Shown: positions 43,941-54,905 of the stretch, piece by piece
How positions within the stretch are numbered: the stretch's first letter is position 1
Layout of the letters: every line of letters starts with the position of its first letter
NCBI GenBank assembly: GCA_907163375.1
Contig: CAJQUW010001699.1
Location: 81,740-145,739, forward strand
Reading direction: 5' to 3'
Source of the DNA: Prostheceraeus crozeri
Taxonomy: Eukaryota; Platyhelminthes; Polycladida; Euryleptidae
Length of the DNA: 64,000 bases
Made by a program: the position numbers and the translations under genes
The notes under the pieces: generated by a model
What the model was told of the DNA's origin: nothing
What the model saw: the letters and a program-made list of their open reading frames with translations, nothing else
The model's database searches: none

Positions 43941-45623
43941 TGCCTTACGATGTCACTAACCTCTGAGACATCGTTTAAGAGACATTCCTCTGAGACACAT
44001 AAACTCATATAAACTCATCATCGTCTCATAGCTATGATGAAGCATTTACTTCTGGAGGTTTTGTGGCAACAGTCATATGCCGTCATCGTCGGCATTAGGC
44101 CTATAGCATATTTCAGTAACTTCTTCATCCATAGTTAGCAACAGCTTGGGTATTGTCTTCAGATAGCTACACAGGTTGATATAATCAAGTTTAGCCTTTA
44201 TAGATATTTTAAACCAGTTTTGGCCATCTCAAGCCGCTGGTGTGCCTTTGTAGGGAGAGACGCAGCGTCTACAGCCAAGGAAGTTTTGTATTGAAATTAC
44301 TCGAGTCGGAGGACATCTTTGTATTCTATGCCCAGGCCAACTGGCATCCTGCAATGTTTATGATTAAGCCATATGAGGAAATGCTTGAGATTTGATCTCT
44401 TTTTGACTTGCTTTGGTACATGAGCTAACAAGTCTAATGTTGAAGAAAATACTTCGGCAATGGACTTCGGTTGGTTTTGTGACGGGAAAGCCATAGACTA
44501 TAAATAGTCTCAAGCATTACACACATATAGAATGCACTAAGAATACAATATTCCAATGAAATTGTTCGTCTTCAGCATTCAACTAACATTAGTTTTGAAG
44601 AAAATTGACCGTACTCACCACTATTTAATTCATTTATATTGTTGTCGTATCTAACGTTTGTGTGTCAGATTACGCCAGTGTAACTAAAACGTTACGGTTT
44701 AAAAAAATGACGTGCCATGAATGAATACCCGAGGAAATATTGATTGCTATTTTCGGTATTTGATGGATAATGAGATCACGCAAATCACATGTGCAATAAA
44801 TTACATTTGGACGTTCATGCACTGAGTCTTCCAGTATATAAGCAGATATTACGCCCATTTTTTGTCTAATTTCGTGATAAAATATGAGCACTAAAAAGTT
44901 TTTTGAATTGGCGATAGTTTACCTAAAAATATAAGATGAATTATGCATGGTAGTCAAAATATTGTATCATATGTCGCAAGCTGGGGAAGACAGCAGATTC
45001 CGAAAAGTGCTGTAACGAAAACGTTGCACTGGCGCTAAATGGATTATTATTGTCGATTACTTTTTACAATCATTCATGGAGACATAAAATACTCTCACAT
45101 TTCCACAATTCATGTATTTCTCTATAAAATCAATTTGTGATGAATTATGGAGCTTATTATATATTTTAATGATTATGTCTTGTTTGCATCAGTTTTCGAT
45201 ATTTGGAAAAAGCGAAATGACCAACCAGCCTGTTGTCAGCATGCATAAAGATCGGTTTGCCAATTTTAGCTCACAACTGAGTAGGAATAGAGCTTGCTTT
45301 TATCGCGCTAAGTCATTTTAGGTGAGTTCCTGCAGGACATGGTATTACGAGATCAGATGAACTGAAAGTCCCTAGATTTCACTCATGCTTGCTCCCAAAC
45401 AACGGGGAACTTCTCAAGGAATTCTTATCTTAATTCATCAAAAACAATAATGCTAGTTCACTTAGTATTTATTTCAGATATTGAGAAGCTGGAGGCTTGT
45501 GTAGAAAATATTGATAGCTTGATTAATTTTGCAATCTAATATAATAACAGTGTTTCATTCCTCTACTTCTGAAAGACTAGTGCTCACCCAACCATCAGAA
45601 GCATTTAGTCGTTGTAGTGGAGG
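43941..45623. other. Non-coding stretch holding one dispersed repeat
   Basis: 44281-44370 is a diverged copy of 56119-56212 (shared blocks AGTTTTGTATTGAAATTA / ACTTTTGTGGTTTAAATTA, GAGGACAT and AACTGGC). No gene recognised. The 3' flank of insulin-like gene 2 lies at the right edge. Confidence 0.5.
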
Positions 45624-45986
45624 CTATCGTGGACAGTACATTAGCATAGTCTGGACATTGCAGTGTTGACAGCAACATAGAGTTCCAATACTGTCGGGCC
45701 AGTGGAAGACTTGATAAGCGCAGTAACGTCGCTTCATGTAGGATTCATGCGTAAACCAGCCTCTCCAACCACGAGTAACTTTTCCGCGTGATCGCAACTG
45801 TACACCTTTCTTCTGCATGGAGCACAACCAGCTGAGAAACTTAGTCAATACATTTCCGCATAAACTCAGTGGACGAATATAGTACACACTACTTAGTTTT
45901 TTTCTTTCGCGGAAGGAATCACACGCTATCAACTTTGATAATGCAAAGAAGCAGATGCAGAATAATGCCGACTTGAGGAAATTCAT
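45624..45986 (-). CDS. Insulin-like peptide 2, eight-cysteine type
   Basis: A single-exon frame of 120 residues for a secreted insulin-family prohormone. Residues 1-22 form a clear signal peptide (MNFLKSALFCICFFALSKLI). The B-chain-like part is IRPLSLCGNVLTKFLSWLC with C43 and C55 eleven residues apart and the classic LCG. The A-chain-like part is GTLCCCQHCNVQTMLMYC with C104, C105, C109 and C118 in CC-x3-C-x8-C spacing. Extra cysteines C89 and C106 make eight; C89 lies 14 residues before the CC, exactly as in gene 1. KRR (85-87) just before YCAYQ is a strong convertase site, and KKG follows the B chain. There is only one candidate ATG, and a TATA box sits 60 bp upstream (46039-46046). Gene 1 is a paralogue on the same strand about 17.4 kb away. 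The hormone role is from the family. The intra-A-chain fourth disulfide is my inference. Confidence 0.88.
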   Translation of the reverse strand: MNFLKSALFCICFFALSKLIACDSFRERKKLSSVYYIRPLSLCGNVLTKFLSWLCSMQKKGVQLRSRGKVTRGWRGWFTHESYMKRRYCAYQVFHWPDSIGTLCCCQHCNVQTMLMYCPR

Positions 45987-46038
45987 GATGCAATCAAGAA
46001 TTCTGCCGAAGCAAAGGAAATGTCAATCGTTTGTCTGT

Positions 46039-46046
46039 CTTATATA
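46039..46046 (-). promoter_or_regulatory. TATA box of insulin-like gene 2
   Basis: TATATAAG on the minus strand, 60 bp upstream of the ATG. It would place transcription start about 30 bp downstream, leaving a short 5' leader of roughly 25-30 nt. Confidence 0.55.
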
Positions 46047-46048
46047 TT

Positions 46049-46407
46049 GCGTGGGTTCATAGAAGAGCACGATTTCTCATGAGGAAATCAAAAAGAATTA
46101 ATTAATCAGCTATTTGCTGACAGAAAGAGATATTTAATAGAATTATCTACCAATGAGAATGAGATCAAACTCAAATTGTTAGCTGGCATTTCACATTAGT
46201 TTAGAGTAGTGGAGATTTCTTTTATATTGAAACTCTTCAGATGATATTCTAATGGATGAATAAGGATATTCTGACAGCTGAAATGCCCGATAATTTGAAT
46301 CGAATAATTGCCATATATACCAGCTATTCTGGGTGGCGGCCGCACCAGAAAATCTTTGGAATTCGTGCTTGTAATGCATTTTAGCCAGTGAAGATCATTT
46401 ATTATAC
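46049..46407. other. Upstream region of insulin-like gene 2
   Basis: No exon or repeat recognised. A GTGGCGGCCGC patch lies near 46332. Confidence 0.4.
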
Positions 46408-46700
46408 CAGACCGGCCAACTGTCCCGATTTCGTCGGGACTATCCCAATTTTATTGCCATTTTCAGCAGTCCCGATTTTCTGACAAATGTCCGGATATTT
46501 TAATTTTTTATGTTGCAAGATTTTTACTAGTCATTTTTTAAATAAGTCCAGCAAAATAATTCAAAACTTTGCGCTGCGCACATTCCATATTCACATGTGT
46601 GCTATCGTGCTCATAAGATGCCACTCGCTTTTCACAGTCACATATTATGTCATGTATATTTTATGATTCCATTGCCTCAAATAGTCGTATTTTAATGTAC
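46408..46700 (+). mobile_element. Possible left end of a hAT element
   Basis: CAGACCGGCCAACTGTCCCG followed by ATTTCGTCGGGAC and a second GTCCCGATTT looks like the terminal and subterminal sequence of a hAT family. No right end was found, so the copy is truncated or interrupted by the next element. Confidence 0.4.
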
Positions 46701-48740
46701 CAGGGATGGTCCGCATGTGAGAAAACGTGAGAAATTTGGTTGGGTGTGAGAAATGTGAGAAGCAGGGCAAGATGTGAGAAAATATCAGAAATGCATCATT
46801 TTGAGAAAATTTGTCTTCAGTTCTATCCGATTAAACATTGCATCAAATCTACATCTCTGTAATTATCATAAAGTGTTTGATTGTAGGGTTGATGATTAAC
46901 AAAATACACAATTGTTTTCCTCCTTTGATCACATGCGTTGAGTATCAGTTCTCCTTCTACATGCAGCCTACATTAAGTTGCAAAAGGCTGTAAATCCCCA
47001 TGCTTCCTCTATTGGAGGGGCTATAATTAGGACACCCTGCTTTATTTGGACATATCACCTGAGAACAGACCTCAACCCACCAAAAATTCTTGCTATTTAG
47101 ACACTAAACAACCCTATTTGGGGTATTTTTCTTGCTTTTTGCTATGGATTTAAGTTCGACCTTAGCGCTCTTTTCATCATCAGCGTGTTCTCACAGCTAC
47201 TGTCCTCATCAAGAAGGCCTAAACTCGAGTAAAAAACAGAAGCGTTGTTCATCACTAAAACGTGCTTCCATACGATCAGTGGTGACGAGTTATCTATGAT
47301 TCATTGAAGTGAATCCGTCCGTTTTCTCAGTGGAGACTTGAATGAAGAACTGCATTAGCTGGAAGAAATTACTCCATGCAGTGAAAATGTAGACTGTGTG
47401 GAATGAACATTGCGCACACTGTGTCGCGATGAACAAGATGACATAGACGATTCCATCGTGTAAGCGTAAATGATGAAGAGGAAGAGTACCTGCCGGGTTG
47501 ATCCAGAACTGATGGTCGGGGAAAATAAAGTTAACCAATGCGTTAGCTGCACATGTAAGTTTGGGAACTGCAGAAAGGTATTGAAACGTGTGTACATGCG
47601 CAGTACTGAGACTTGCGTTAGTATTCTCTCGTGCTTTGCCTCAGTTTTATGAGTTTAATTTTTGAATCAAAAGGTTCACAAACATATGGAAATCAATTAA
47701 AGCAGTGGAAGCAAGCGTACAAGGATAGATAAGACCCCAAGCGATGCTTGCATTATTGACAAATTATGGCCGAAAGGGAACGATATTCAAAACATTGAGG
47801 TGTTGTAGAATTGCAGTGAATGTGGTTTACATTAGAGCTATTGAATTGTCTGAAGCAGATTGCTTGGGTCTCGAATCCAACAATTTTATTGTTCGCTGTT
47901 GGGTCTGAGGCCGGACCCATTCAGACCCAAGTTTCCTGTCTTATTAACGATTGCAAAACAAATATTTGTCATCCAAGCGTCAAGTGCGCGATCCAAGCGC
48001 TCAATTCAATACGGTCGTTGAGCAAGAAAGGACAAGGGGCAGAATCTCTCACCTTTATCTCGAAATCTTCAGTAATTATTGCAGATTAATATAGCTAACT
48101 AGATAACTATCAGAACAAATACTAAAATATAACTAGTTTTTCAGAAATTTACTTAAAAAGCCTATAGTTAGAAAAATACTACAATTGATGAAAAGCATGA
48201 CTCTCATTTTGTTGCAAGTTGATTTGTGGATGTAAACTGAAGCTGCATCATGGTCTGTAGATATTCTGAAACGTTGGAATATACCATCAATGTATAGTCC
48301 AGCAGATATTACACAATTAATCAAGCTTAAATATATTGTGGTAATAAGTTTATATCATTAGATATCACTGGACAAATTCACAATGCCTGAGTTTGAAAAT
48401 TAGTCATGAGGTTGCTCATGCAAATATCACAAAACTGCATTTCATAATAATCAAACAGTAGGCCTACTAGTACATAATGCTCGCATGCTATTGCAATTGC
48501 TATTGCAAAAGTTTTGGAAGCAATAATCACCTCTGGTTTCAAGACGAATGTTACGACAATCACAGACATGTCAGGAAACTTGTTCTGTTGTATGACTCAT
48601 GAGTATTTCAAACCCAGTTTTGATTACTTTATCATTGTCATCGGTGTTGAGAGAAATTCGTCATCATTTGATGTGAGAAATTCAATATTATCTGATGAGA
48701 GAGGATGTGAGAAATTGATCATCGGAGTGGACCATCCGTG
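46701..48740 (+). mobile_element. hAT-like element with CAGGGATGGTCC ends
   Basis: Left end CAGGGATGGTCC, right end reverse complement CACGGATGGTCC. They are flanked by atgtac (46695-46700) and atgtat (48741-48746), a possible 6-bp duplication. Both ends carry repeats of TGTGAGAAAT, in the same orientation at both ends. No transposase recognised in the 2040-bp interior. Confidence 0.6.
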
Positions 48741-48746
48741 ATGTAT

Positions 48747-50343
48747 TTATGTTTAATAAAATATTTAGAATAATGTCGATTTTTTAAATATATATGGGTT
48801 AGTTTGCATGCCTGATGATGGTGACCATGTCCTGATTTTGCAAATGTGAATGTTGGCAGGTCTGTTATGCAATTTTCGCCTAATGAGATGTTTGAAAATA
48901 TTCTGATCATTTCATGTGATGCACTCGTAGTATGTATGATTAGTTTGATTGCTGCGCATTGGTCTAAGTCAGTGATTGTCTACCGGAGTGCCGCGTCGCT
49001 GTAAAGCCTATAGCAATATAAAACTAATTAGCACATGAGAATTTGGAAACGTTCTGTATTTCCATAGCCTCGCTTGTTCTTCAATCAAATACAACAAGGA
49101 ATGAATTCTACAACAGGGAAGTTCAGTTGACTTTGATCCTGTACTTGAATTACACAGCCACATCTGCTCATCTTTGCGAATCGCGAAGCACCTCTCACTT
49201 TTGCCGACGTGCATGCATTGCACCGGAAGCACAGGAAAATTTGTAAATAAATTTTGGTTTTCGAAAAAGTGTATTTTGGTCCTTCAGGTCTTTCTTTCCG
49301 GGAACTATAATTAGTGCAATTAGATTAAGTAGGCTGTGCATGTCCACCTAGAAAAAGCAAGTGATTTGCATTAATTATCTTCATGAATATTTTGTTAACA
49401 TTTTGGCCATCAATTTACCAACAAGTTACATCTATATACGAAATTTTAGGTGAATTTTAGAATCATGCTGCGAAGTGCAGCTGCTTTCATTTTACATTTT
49501 TTCGTCACTATAGTGGTAAGGGTAGTTGACGTCATCTTCCCTGATGCATTTATCGCTGTTACTGTGTAAAATTGCAGTCATAAATCATGCAGTTATAGTA
49601 CTCTTGTGGAAATATGCAGACATGTAGCAGCTCTTAGTACAGAATTTTCTCGAATATAACCCGCGGGCTATATGATTATTTTAGCAATTTGTGTGGATTT
49701 TGTTAGGAGTTTGTGATTTAGCGATTAAAGACAGACACAGTGCACATTGATGAGGTAGAAAGGAAAGGTATTTATAAGAGTGACAACGAATTCAATACGC
49801 AATATTTGCAATGCGCAGAACCAGAAGCTTATGCGAGTTTTGGAAGTCGCCCATATCTACTGTAGAACTTCAAGAGAACTTCTTTTCAAGAGAGTGAGCG
49901 AGTTGCTTTATCTAATCAGACATTGGGGACTTCCAGAACTCAGTGATTCTCATCTGCTTTTCAAACCAGAAGCTTATGTTGAATCACGATGCAGTATTGA
50001 CCACTTTGTTCCTATCAATCGTTGCATCAATTTTTATAAGTGATGGTCGAGTGATTATCGATTATTTCATTTTGTTGTGTAGCTATTTATAAAGACACAA
50101 ATTAATATACATGTAGATTTCTTAAACAAACTGTAATTTTCAATGATTTTTGAAAGAAGCATGGGTGGTAATTAAATAATAATGATGTAGGCCTATGTTT
50201 TGTTGATCACTTAGAAATCAAAATCCTGTAGTTAGGACAACTGTTGAACAATAATAACTATTGACAGCCTTTGTTAGACAATATATATATATATAAGTTT
50301 ATCACTTATATATCACACTTCAATGTCGATGGCTTTGTAATAT
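48747..50343. other. Long stretch without a supported gene
   Basis: Open frames at 49780-50043 (+) and 49008-49232 (-) have no domain I recognise. A (TA)n tract lies at about 50281-50296 beside the SINE. Confidence 0.4.
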
Positions 50344-50510
50344 TGGTTTAACGTCGCTACTCCCCCATACTGGGGGCTTGGACGCTGCTGACACAGTCAG
50401 ACTTTTATCAGGAGGGTTGTGATCTCTTAGCCCGGATGCCCTTTCTGATGACTTCCAATGACACTCTCGAGGCTCGATCGCTACGCCAAGTACTTGACCA
50501 CTGTGACAAG
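50344..50510 (-). mobile_element. tRNA-derived SINE, copy 2
   Basis: Reverse complement of the SINE at 19275. It begins (plus strand) with GGTTTAACGTCGCTACTCCC, passes through GGGGGCTTGGACGCTGCTGA and CCCGGATGCCCTTTCTGATG, and ends at an A-box-like ACTTGACCACTGTG. The anticodon-arm region is shortened. Confidence 0.8.
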
Positions 50511-50699
50511 TTTAGGTGTTGGTTCTATCACAGGGCGGGTTATATTCGAGAAAACATGGTGTGTAATTTACAGTAAGGCAACATATTTTGATCTAAATAG
50601 CAATAAAAGCAATTCTGCTTTATGTAGTTTTGATTTTTGTTTATGAGCATAATGTTGATCCATTAAGTGAAATGCCTTGCAACTTAAAGACAGTTCTTG

Positions 50700-51330
50700 G
50701 CAGTTGTGGCTGGTAATTTCTTTCCCGTGGAGATCAGCATTTCTTCGCTTGCTGTGACACTGTCTGGCTCCTCAAGCTGATCAGTTCATATCCGCCAAAT
50801 TGCCCGATGAACTTCCCAACGTCTTAGAGTATTGTTTAGAGCTCGTGCCTTCTTCAGCCCTGAAGTCGCACTTTATAAGACTCAGGTTCGTCCAGTGATG
50901 GAGCTTTGTTCACACGCTCAGGCCCTCAGAGCAGCTTCGTGATTGTATTCAGCACAAGACAGTTCATGTGATAGATGATGATAGTCACTTCGAATATGGC
51001 ATCAATCGGACGCAGTTTAGCAGTTTTCATTCTTTCTGTCTTCTATCGCTATTATCACTACATTTGGAATGATGAACTTTCTTCTATTAATCCAAGTCCT
51101 CGTTCTTTTGCTAGATTAACAAGAGGAAACGAATGCCCTAATCTACTTTCCATACCTTGTTACTAATCCTCGTTTTCGGACTTAGCCTTTCAAAATATCC
51201 TTCTTTCGTAGAGCAGAAAGGTTGTAGAATAAGCTTCCTCGAAAGGTATTCCCAACATTTGTAAGCATTGAAGCATTTAAAAGGGCTGACAAGAGGCTTC
51301 CATTCTGCTTCATGGAGAGCTATTAGTTTG
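50700..51330 (+). pseudogene. CR1-like LINE, 3' end
   Basis: The plus strand reads HIRQIAR, RVLFRARAFFSPEVALYKTQ, VRPVMELCSH, then FYRYYHYIWNDELSSINPSP, RSFARLTR and FFRRAERL followed by LPRKVFPTFVSIEAFKR. This tracks the end of a CR1-type ORF2 (LG.LFRAR.FF.P, QVRP.MEYCSH, LFYRYY...CSSELS..IP, F.R.A.RLWN.LP..VFP). It holds several frame changes and stops. The sequence after 51330 is probably its 3' UTR. It is older than the LINE at 714-2640. Confidence 0.75.
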
Positions 51331-51729
51331 TCTTTAGTTAGTATTTATTTGTTTTGCATCTTTATACCTGTCTATCACCTTTCTATTTATTTTCCTATCA
51401 TTTTCTGATTTTCAGGATTTTTTCCAGGTCTGGCTGAGCAGTTATCAGTTATAAGTTATACAGCAATTAATTCTTACTTAGCTGTAACGCACATTGCAGC
51501 CCCATCTGTCTTCTCACTACCATCATATTTTCAGTGTTTCTGTTATTAGCCTTCTCAGTTGTACAGATCTGATTTGTACTCCTTTTACTATACTGTTTCA
51601 CAATCACTTAAGTTATTTATTTACATTCCTTTATCATCCCCACTTTTCGCTCTCAGATTTCCCGCTGCTTTTCTTTTGATCTTCTGCTCAGTGACAAACG
51701 TGGTGTTTCGGCTCGTCTTCTTGCCTCAT
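51331..51729. other. Probable LINE 3' UTR or spacer
   Basis: Pyrimidine-rich sequence between two LINE fragments. No gene or diagnostic motif. Confidence 0.35.
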
Positions 51730-52281
51730 GCTGACTTCTAAAACACAAATTCCTCAGACCTCGTGTCTGTCTATTCTCGGAGTTTTATTCAATAGTCAGT
51801 GGACTTAGAGGGATCATCTTGTAAACATGTGTTCAAGAGCAAGCCGTCGATTCTATGCTATTCGTAAGATCAGGAACTATGTATCCATTTAAGATCTACA
51901 TGTTATTTACGAGATGTCAATCAGAAGTTTTGAATATGCCTGCCCCGTGTTCGTAAAGCTGTCAAAAAATGATGAAAGCCGTCTGAAACGTATACAACGT
52001 CGCGCGCGCACAGGATAATTTCGTCCTCAAAGTCTCATTCTTGCCCCGCGAACAGATGTGATGACTTCTCTTTTCCAAATAGACGGCAAAATATTAGCTG
52101 CAAGCTTTTTCGTGTCGCTGAAAATTCACAATCACATATACTTCACCCACTTTTGCCAGAGAGGCTGCAGCATACTCGCCAAATCCATCTACCTGCATGT
52201 AGAACCAAAAAACGCCAAAACTTCATTCCGTATGTTTCATCGCTATATAACACAAACATGGTGTTTAGGTGACTTTATATA
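51730..52281 (+). pseudogene. Second LINE 3' fragment, cut by a mariner
   Basis: The plus strand reads SCLSILGVLFNSQ, SRASRRFYAIRKIRNYV, DLHVIYEMSIRSFEYACPVF and KRIQRRAR. It resembles the corresponding part of the LINE at 809-2640 (SNRRFYVLRKLKYF, LIRSVLEYAAPVF), so the two belong to one clade. The frame holds stops. Its right edge is the left end of the mariner relative at 52282, and the LINE does not obviously resume at 54039. Confidence 0.65.
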
Positions 52282-54038
52282 CCGGGTGTCCGGGAAGTCG
52301 CGCACAACTTTAAGAGGCTGTCATTTCCTTCAACTTTATCATATAATCATGTGATTTGTTTTATTTTGAACCTCATGCTGGGGAATTTGATATGACCCAT
52401 TTGCTTTCATTACATACTAAATCTAATTCTATATTTTTGCTTTGATTTGTCAACAACGTTTTTCACTAAGTAGACGTTATTAAAATAAGCAATAGTGTTT
52501 AAGATAACACTTTACTTGGTCAAAATAACACAGTATTGTGTAAACAAAGAACTTTGAAACAAATAAAGAATTTAATACAAATAATGTTCAATGGCGTCGC
52601 CTTGACACTCGATCACTGCTTCCAACCTGGACAGCAGATTCAGAATCGATCGCCTCAATTCATCGGAGTCGATGTTTTCAATTACCGTAATAATCTTTTC
52701 CCGCAACTCATTGATACTTGCTGGTTTGAAGCAATGGTACACTCGGTCCTTCACAACACCCCAGAAGTAATAATCTAGCGGTGTCAGATCCGGTGAATGC
52801 GCCGGCCAACGGTTTGGAAAACCTCTAGCGATAATCCTATCATTGGGGAAAACACTTGACAGGAATGATCGCGCAACTGTGGAAAAGTGTGGTGGTGCTC
52901 CATCTTGCTGGAAAACTGTTGAATCCATGCGATGATGTCTTCTGATCTGAGGGATAACATGGTCGCGAAGCATGTTGCGGTAATTTTCTCCAGTAACCGT
53001 ACTCGGAAAGAAAAATGGAATAAGACGGTACTGTGCGGAATACCCGAACCATACGCATACTTTTGGAGCATGGATGTCCGTTTCAATGACTTCGCGTGGT
53101 TTCTCCGATCCCCAAACAATAGAGTTGTGGCGATTCACATGCCCCGAAATTGAAAAGTACGACTCATCAATCCACAGAATTGATTCCAAATCAACCACAC
53201 CCGACAGCAGGAATCGTGCAAAAGAAACACGATTTTCTTTATCGTCTACAGTTAGTGTTTGGTTCGTCTGAAGTCTGTATGGGTAGAGGTGCAGTCTGTG
53301 TCGTAGGATCTGTTGGACACTGGTTAGGGACACCTGTTCTGCGAGCAATCGACGACAACTGGCAGCTCCTAGCTCTGGATTCGACTGTTGAGCTTCAAGT
53401 TCACCTGCAACTGTCACTTTCCTTTCTTCTTCGAGATTGGGCCTTCCGGATCGTGGCTTGTCTTTAACTGATCCAGTCTCTCTGAACCGCTGAATCAGGC
53501 ATGAGATGGTGGAAGCACTGAAAGGGTCCCTATGATATCCATGAGAAACCTTGTATGCCCGCAGTGCTGCAGAAGCAGAGTTGCCATTTGCAAAGTACAG
53601 TTCAACCAGTTGAATGCGTGTTTCAAGATCCATGACTGCTAGAAGACTGACTTCAGCACACGAATTGCGGACACAATTCTTCATGTGATAAGAATTAATA
53701 CCCAGACCATAGCATATCAACATAACAATGACTGATAAGTGAAATTCGATAATTTAACAAATGCAACATGCAGCTCGAGGTCTGATTTGTTGTTTGTACT
53801 CAAAGAGAAATACAGATTTGGTGTTAATTATGCTGGATAGTAGATAACATATAATGAAAAACGTTGTTGACAAATCAAAGCAAAAATATAGAATTAGATT
53901 TAGTATGTAATGAAAGCAAATGGGTCATATCAAATTCCCCAGCATGAGGTTCAAAATAAAACAAATCACATGATTATATGATAAAGTTGAAGGAAATGAC
54001 AGCCTCTTAAAGTTGTGCGCGACTTCCCGGACACCCGG
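52282..54038 (-). mobile_element. Intact-looking Tc1/mariner (rosa-like) element
   Basis: 1757 bp with terminal inverted repeats of 184 bp (52282-52465 and 53855-54038) that I find identical base for base. They start CCGGGTGTCCGGGAAGTCGC. They enclose a complete transposase frame on the minus strand. The left flank is TA (52280-52281), the right flank GA, so a TA duplication is not evident. Perfect arms and an open frame indicate very recent activity. Confidence 0.9.
52572..53633 (-). CDS. Tc1/mariner transposase, full-length
   Basis: 353 residues from the ATG at 53633, chosen because it starts the conserved MDLETRIQLVELYF helix (DUF4817-like). An upstream in-frame ATG (53684) would add 17 residues. 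The first HTH covers about 5-55 (STISCLIQRFRETGSV), the SGRP hinge 62-65, and the second HTH 75-125. The DDE_3 core follows: D156 in LWIDESYF, D244 in FQQDGAPPHF and D287 in PDLTPLDYYFWG. The last spacing is 42 residues, near the DD41D of the rosa group and unlike classic DD34D mariners. No stop or frameshift is present. The enzyme would bind the 184-bp repeats and move the element by cut and paste. The protein looks complete; activity is inferred. Confidence 0.92.
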   Translation of the reverse strand: MDLETRIQLVELYFANGNSASAALRAYKVSHGYHRDPFSASTISCLIQRFRETGSVKDKPRSGRPNLEEERKVTVAGELEAQQSNPELGAASCRRLLAEQVSLTSVQQILRHRLHLYPYRLQTNQTLTVDDKENRVSFARFLLSGVVDLESILWIDESYFSISGHVNRHNSIVWGSEKPREVIETDIHAPKVCVWFGYSAQYRLIPFFFPSTVTGENYRNMLRDHVIPQIRRHHRMDSTVFQQDGAPPHFSTVARSFLSSVFPNDRIIARGFPNRWPAHSPDLTPLDYYFWGVVKDRVYHCFKPASINELREKIITVIENIDSDELRRSILNLLSRLEAVIECQGDAIEHYLY

Positions 54039-54482
54039 GAATTAATCCAATTTTTCCAATTATTTCCAATCCAAATTTTCCAATTATTGTTGTGATTTTT
54101 TTGTCTTCACTGTCTTGAACCTACTGTCTAAATTGCGGTTTGCATTTGACGATTTTTATTCTTAAAAATATACACTTACTTACTTAAGTACGCGTGTTAT
54201 TTCTCAGAAATGCTTGAGCGATAGAGCAGTAACAGATTTTTTCCCGAGATCTTGCTGGACTTAGAAAGTCAGGTTTAATGTTTGACCAGAAAAAAACGAT
54301 TAATGAAGTGATGATTATATATTTTTGTTGCATTATTCCTGTGCACTAAGACTACAACTTATGAATCAATTGGAGCATTTAAATTTCAAAAAGTGTTAGA
54401 ATAACATCTGAGTTTTTTGCTTTATGTCTCAATCATGCAGATTCATCATACCGTAGAAATTATGCATTAGAAAATGCAAAAT
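54039..54482. other. Non-coding stretch with short AT-rich repeats
   Basis: Starts with three imperfect TTTCCAATTATT words (54050-54085). No gene recognised. Confidence 0.45.
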
Positions 54483-54905
54483 AATAATAATATGTTTATT
54501 CAATACTAGACAGCAGAAGCTGATCATTTTACAAAAAAGGTGAAAAGTAGAAGATATACATGTATACACACTAAAAATCAATTACGAGAAGTTCTGTACT
54601 GCAGATGGCAAGGAGTTTTTATACCTGTTGGTGTTACAAAAGATGATATTTCTGTTTTACGTCTCAATATTTCTGTTTTTTTTGTGGACGATGTGAAATT
54701 CTTTCACTCAAAGCTTTTGGCAAATTGTTAAAATAATTCCGACAGATGTTCATACGTCGTGAACTAAGTGTTTCCAGTGAATATTTTTGTAGAAGACGGT
54801 CATAATCATTAATCAAAAGCATAAATATTGTTGCAACTATCACAACTCCAGATAGCCCTCCACTTTCGAGTTTTATCAATTGATAATCGGGTTCTGTTAG
54901 CATAA
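54483..54905 (-). pseudogene. LINE 3' end with (AAT)n tail
   Basis: The minus strand reads DYDRLLQKYSLETLSSRRMN and ICRNYFNN, then in another frame EISSFVTPTGIKTPCHLQYR. This is the far C-terminus of an ORF2 (Y..+L....LETL..RR..LC..F) plus the RTKRFKNSFIP-like end. It finishes in an (AAT)n tract at 54483-54492. Short, frame-shifted, strongly 5' truncated. Confidence 0.55.
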
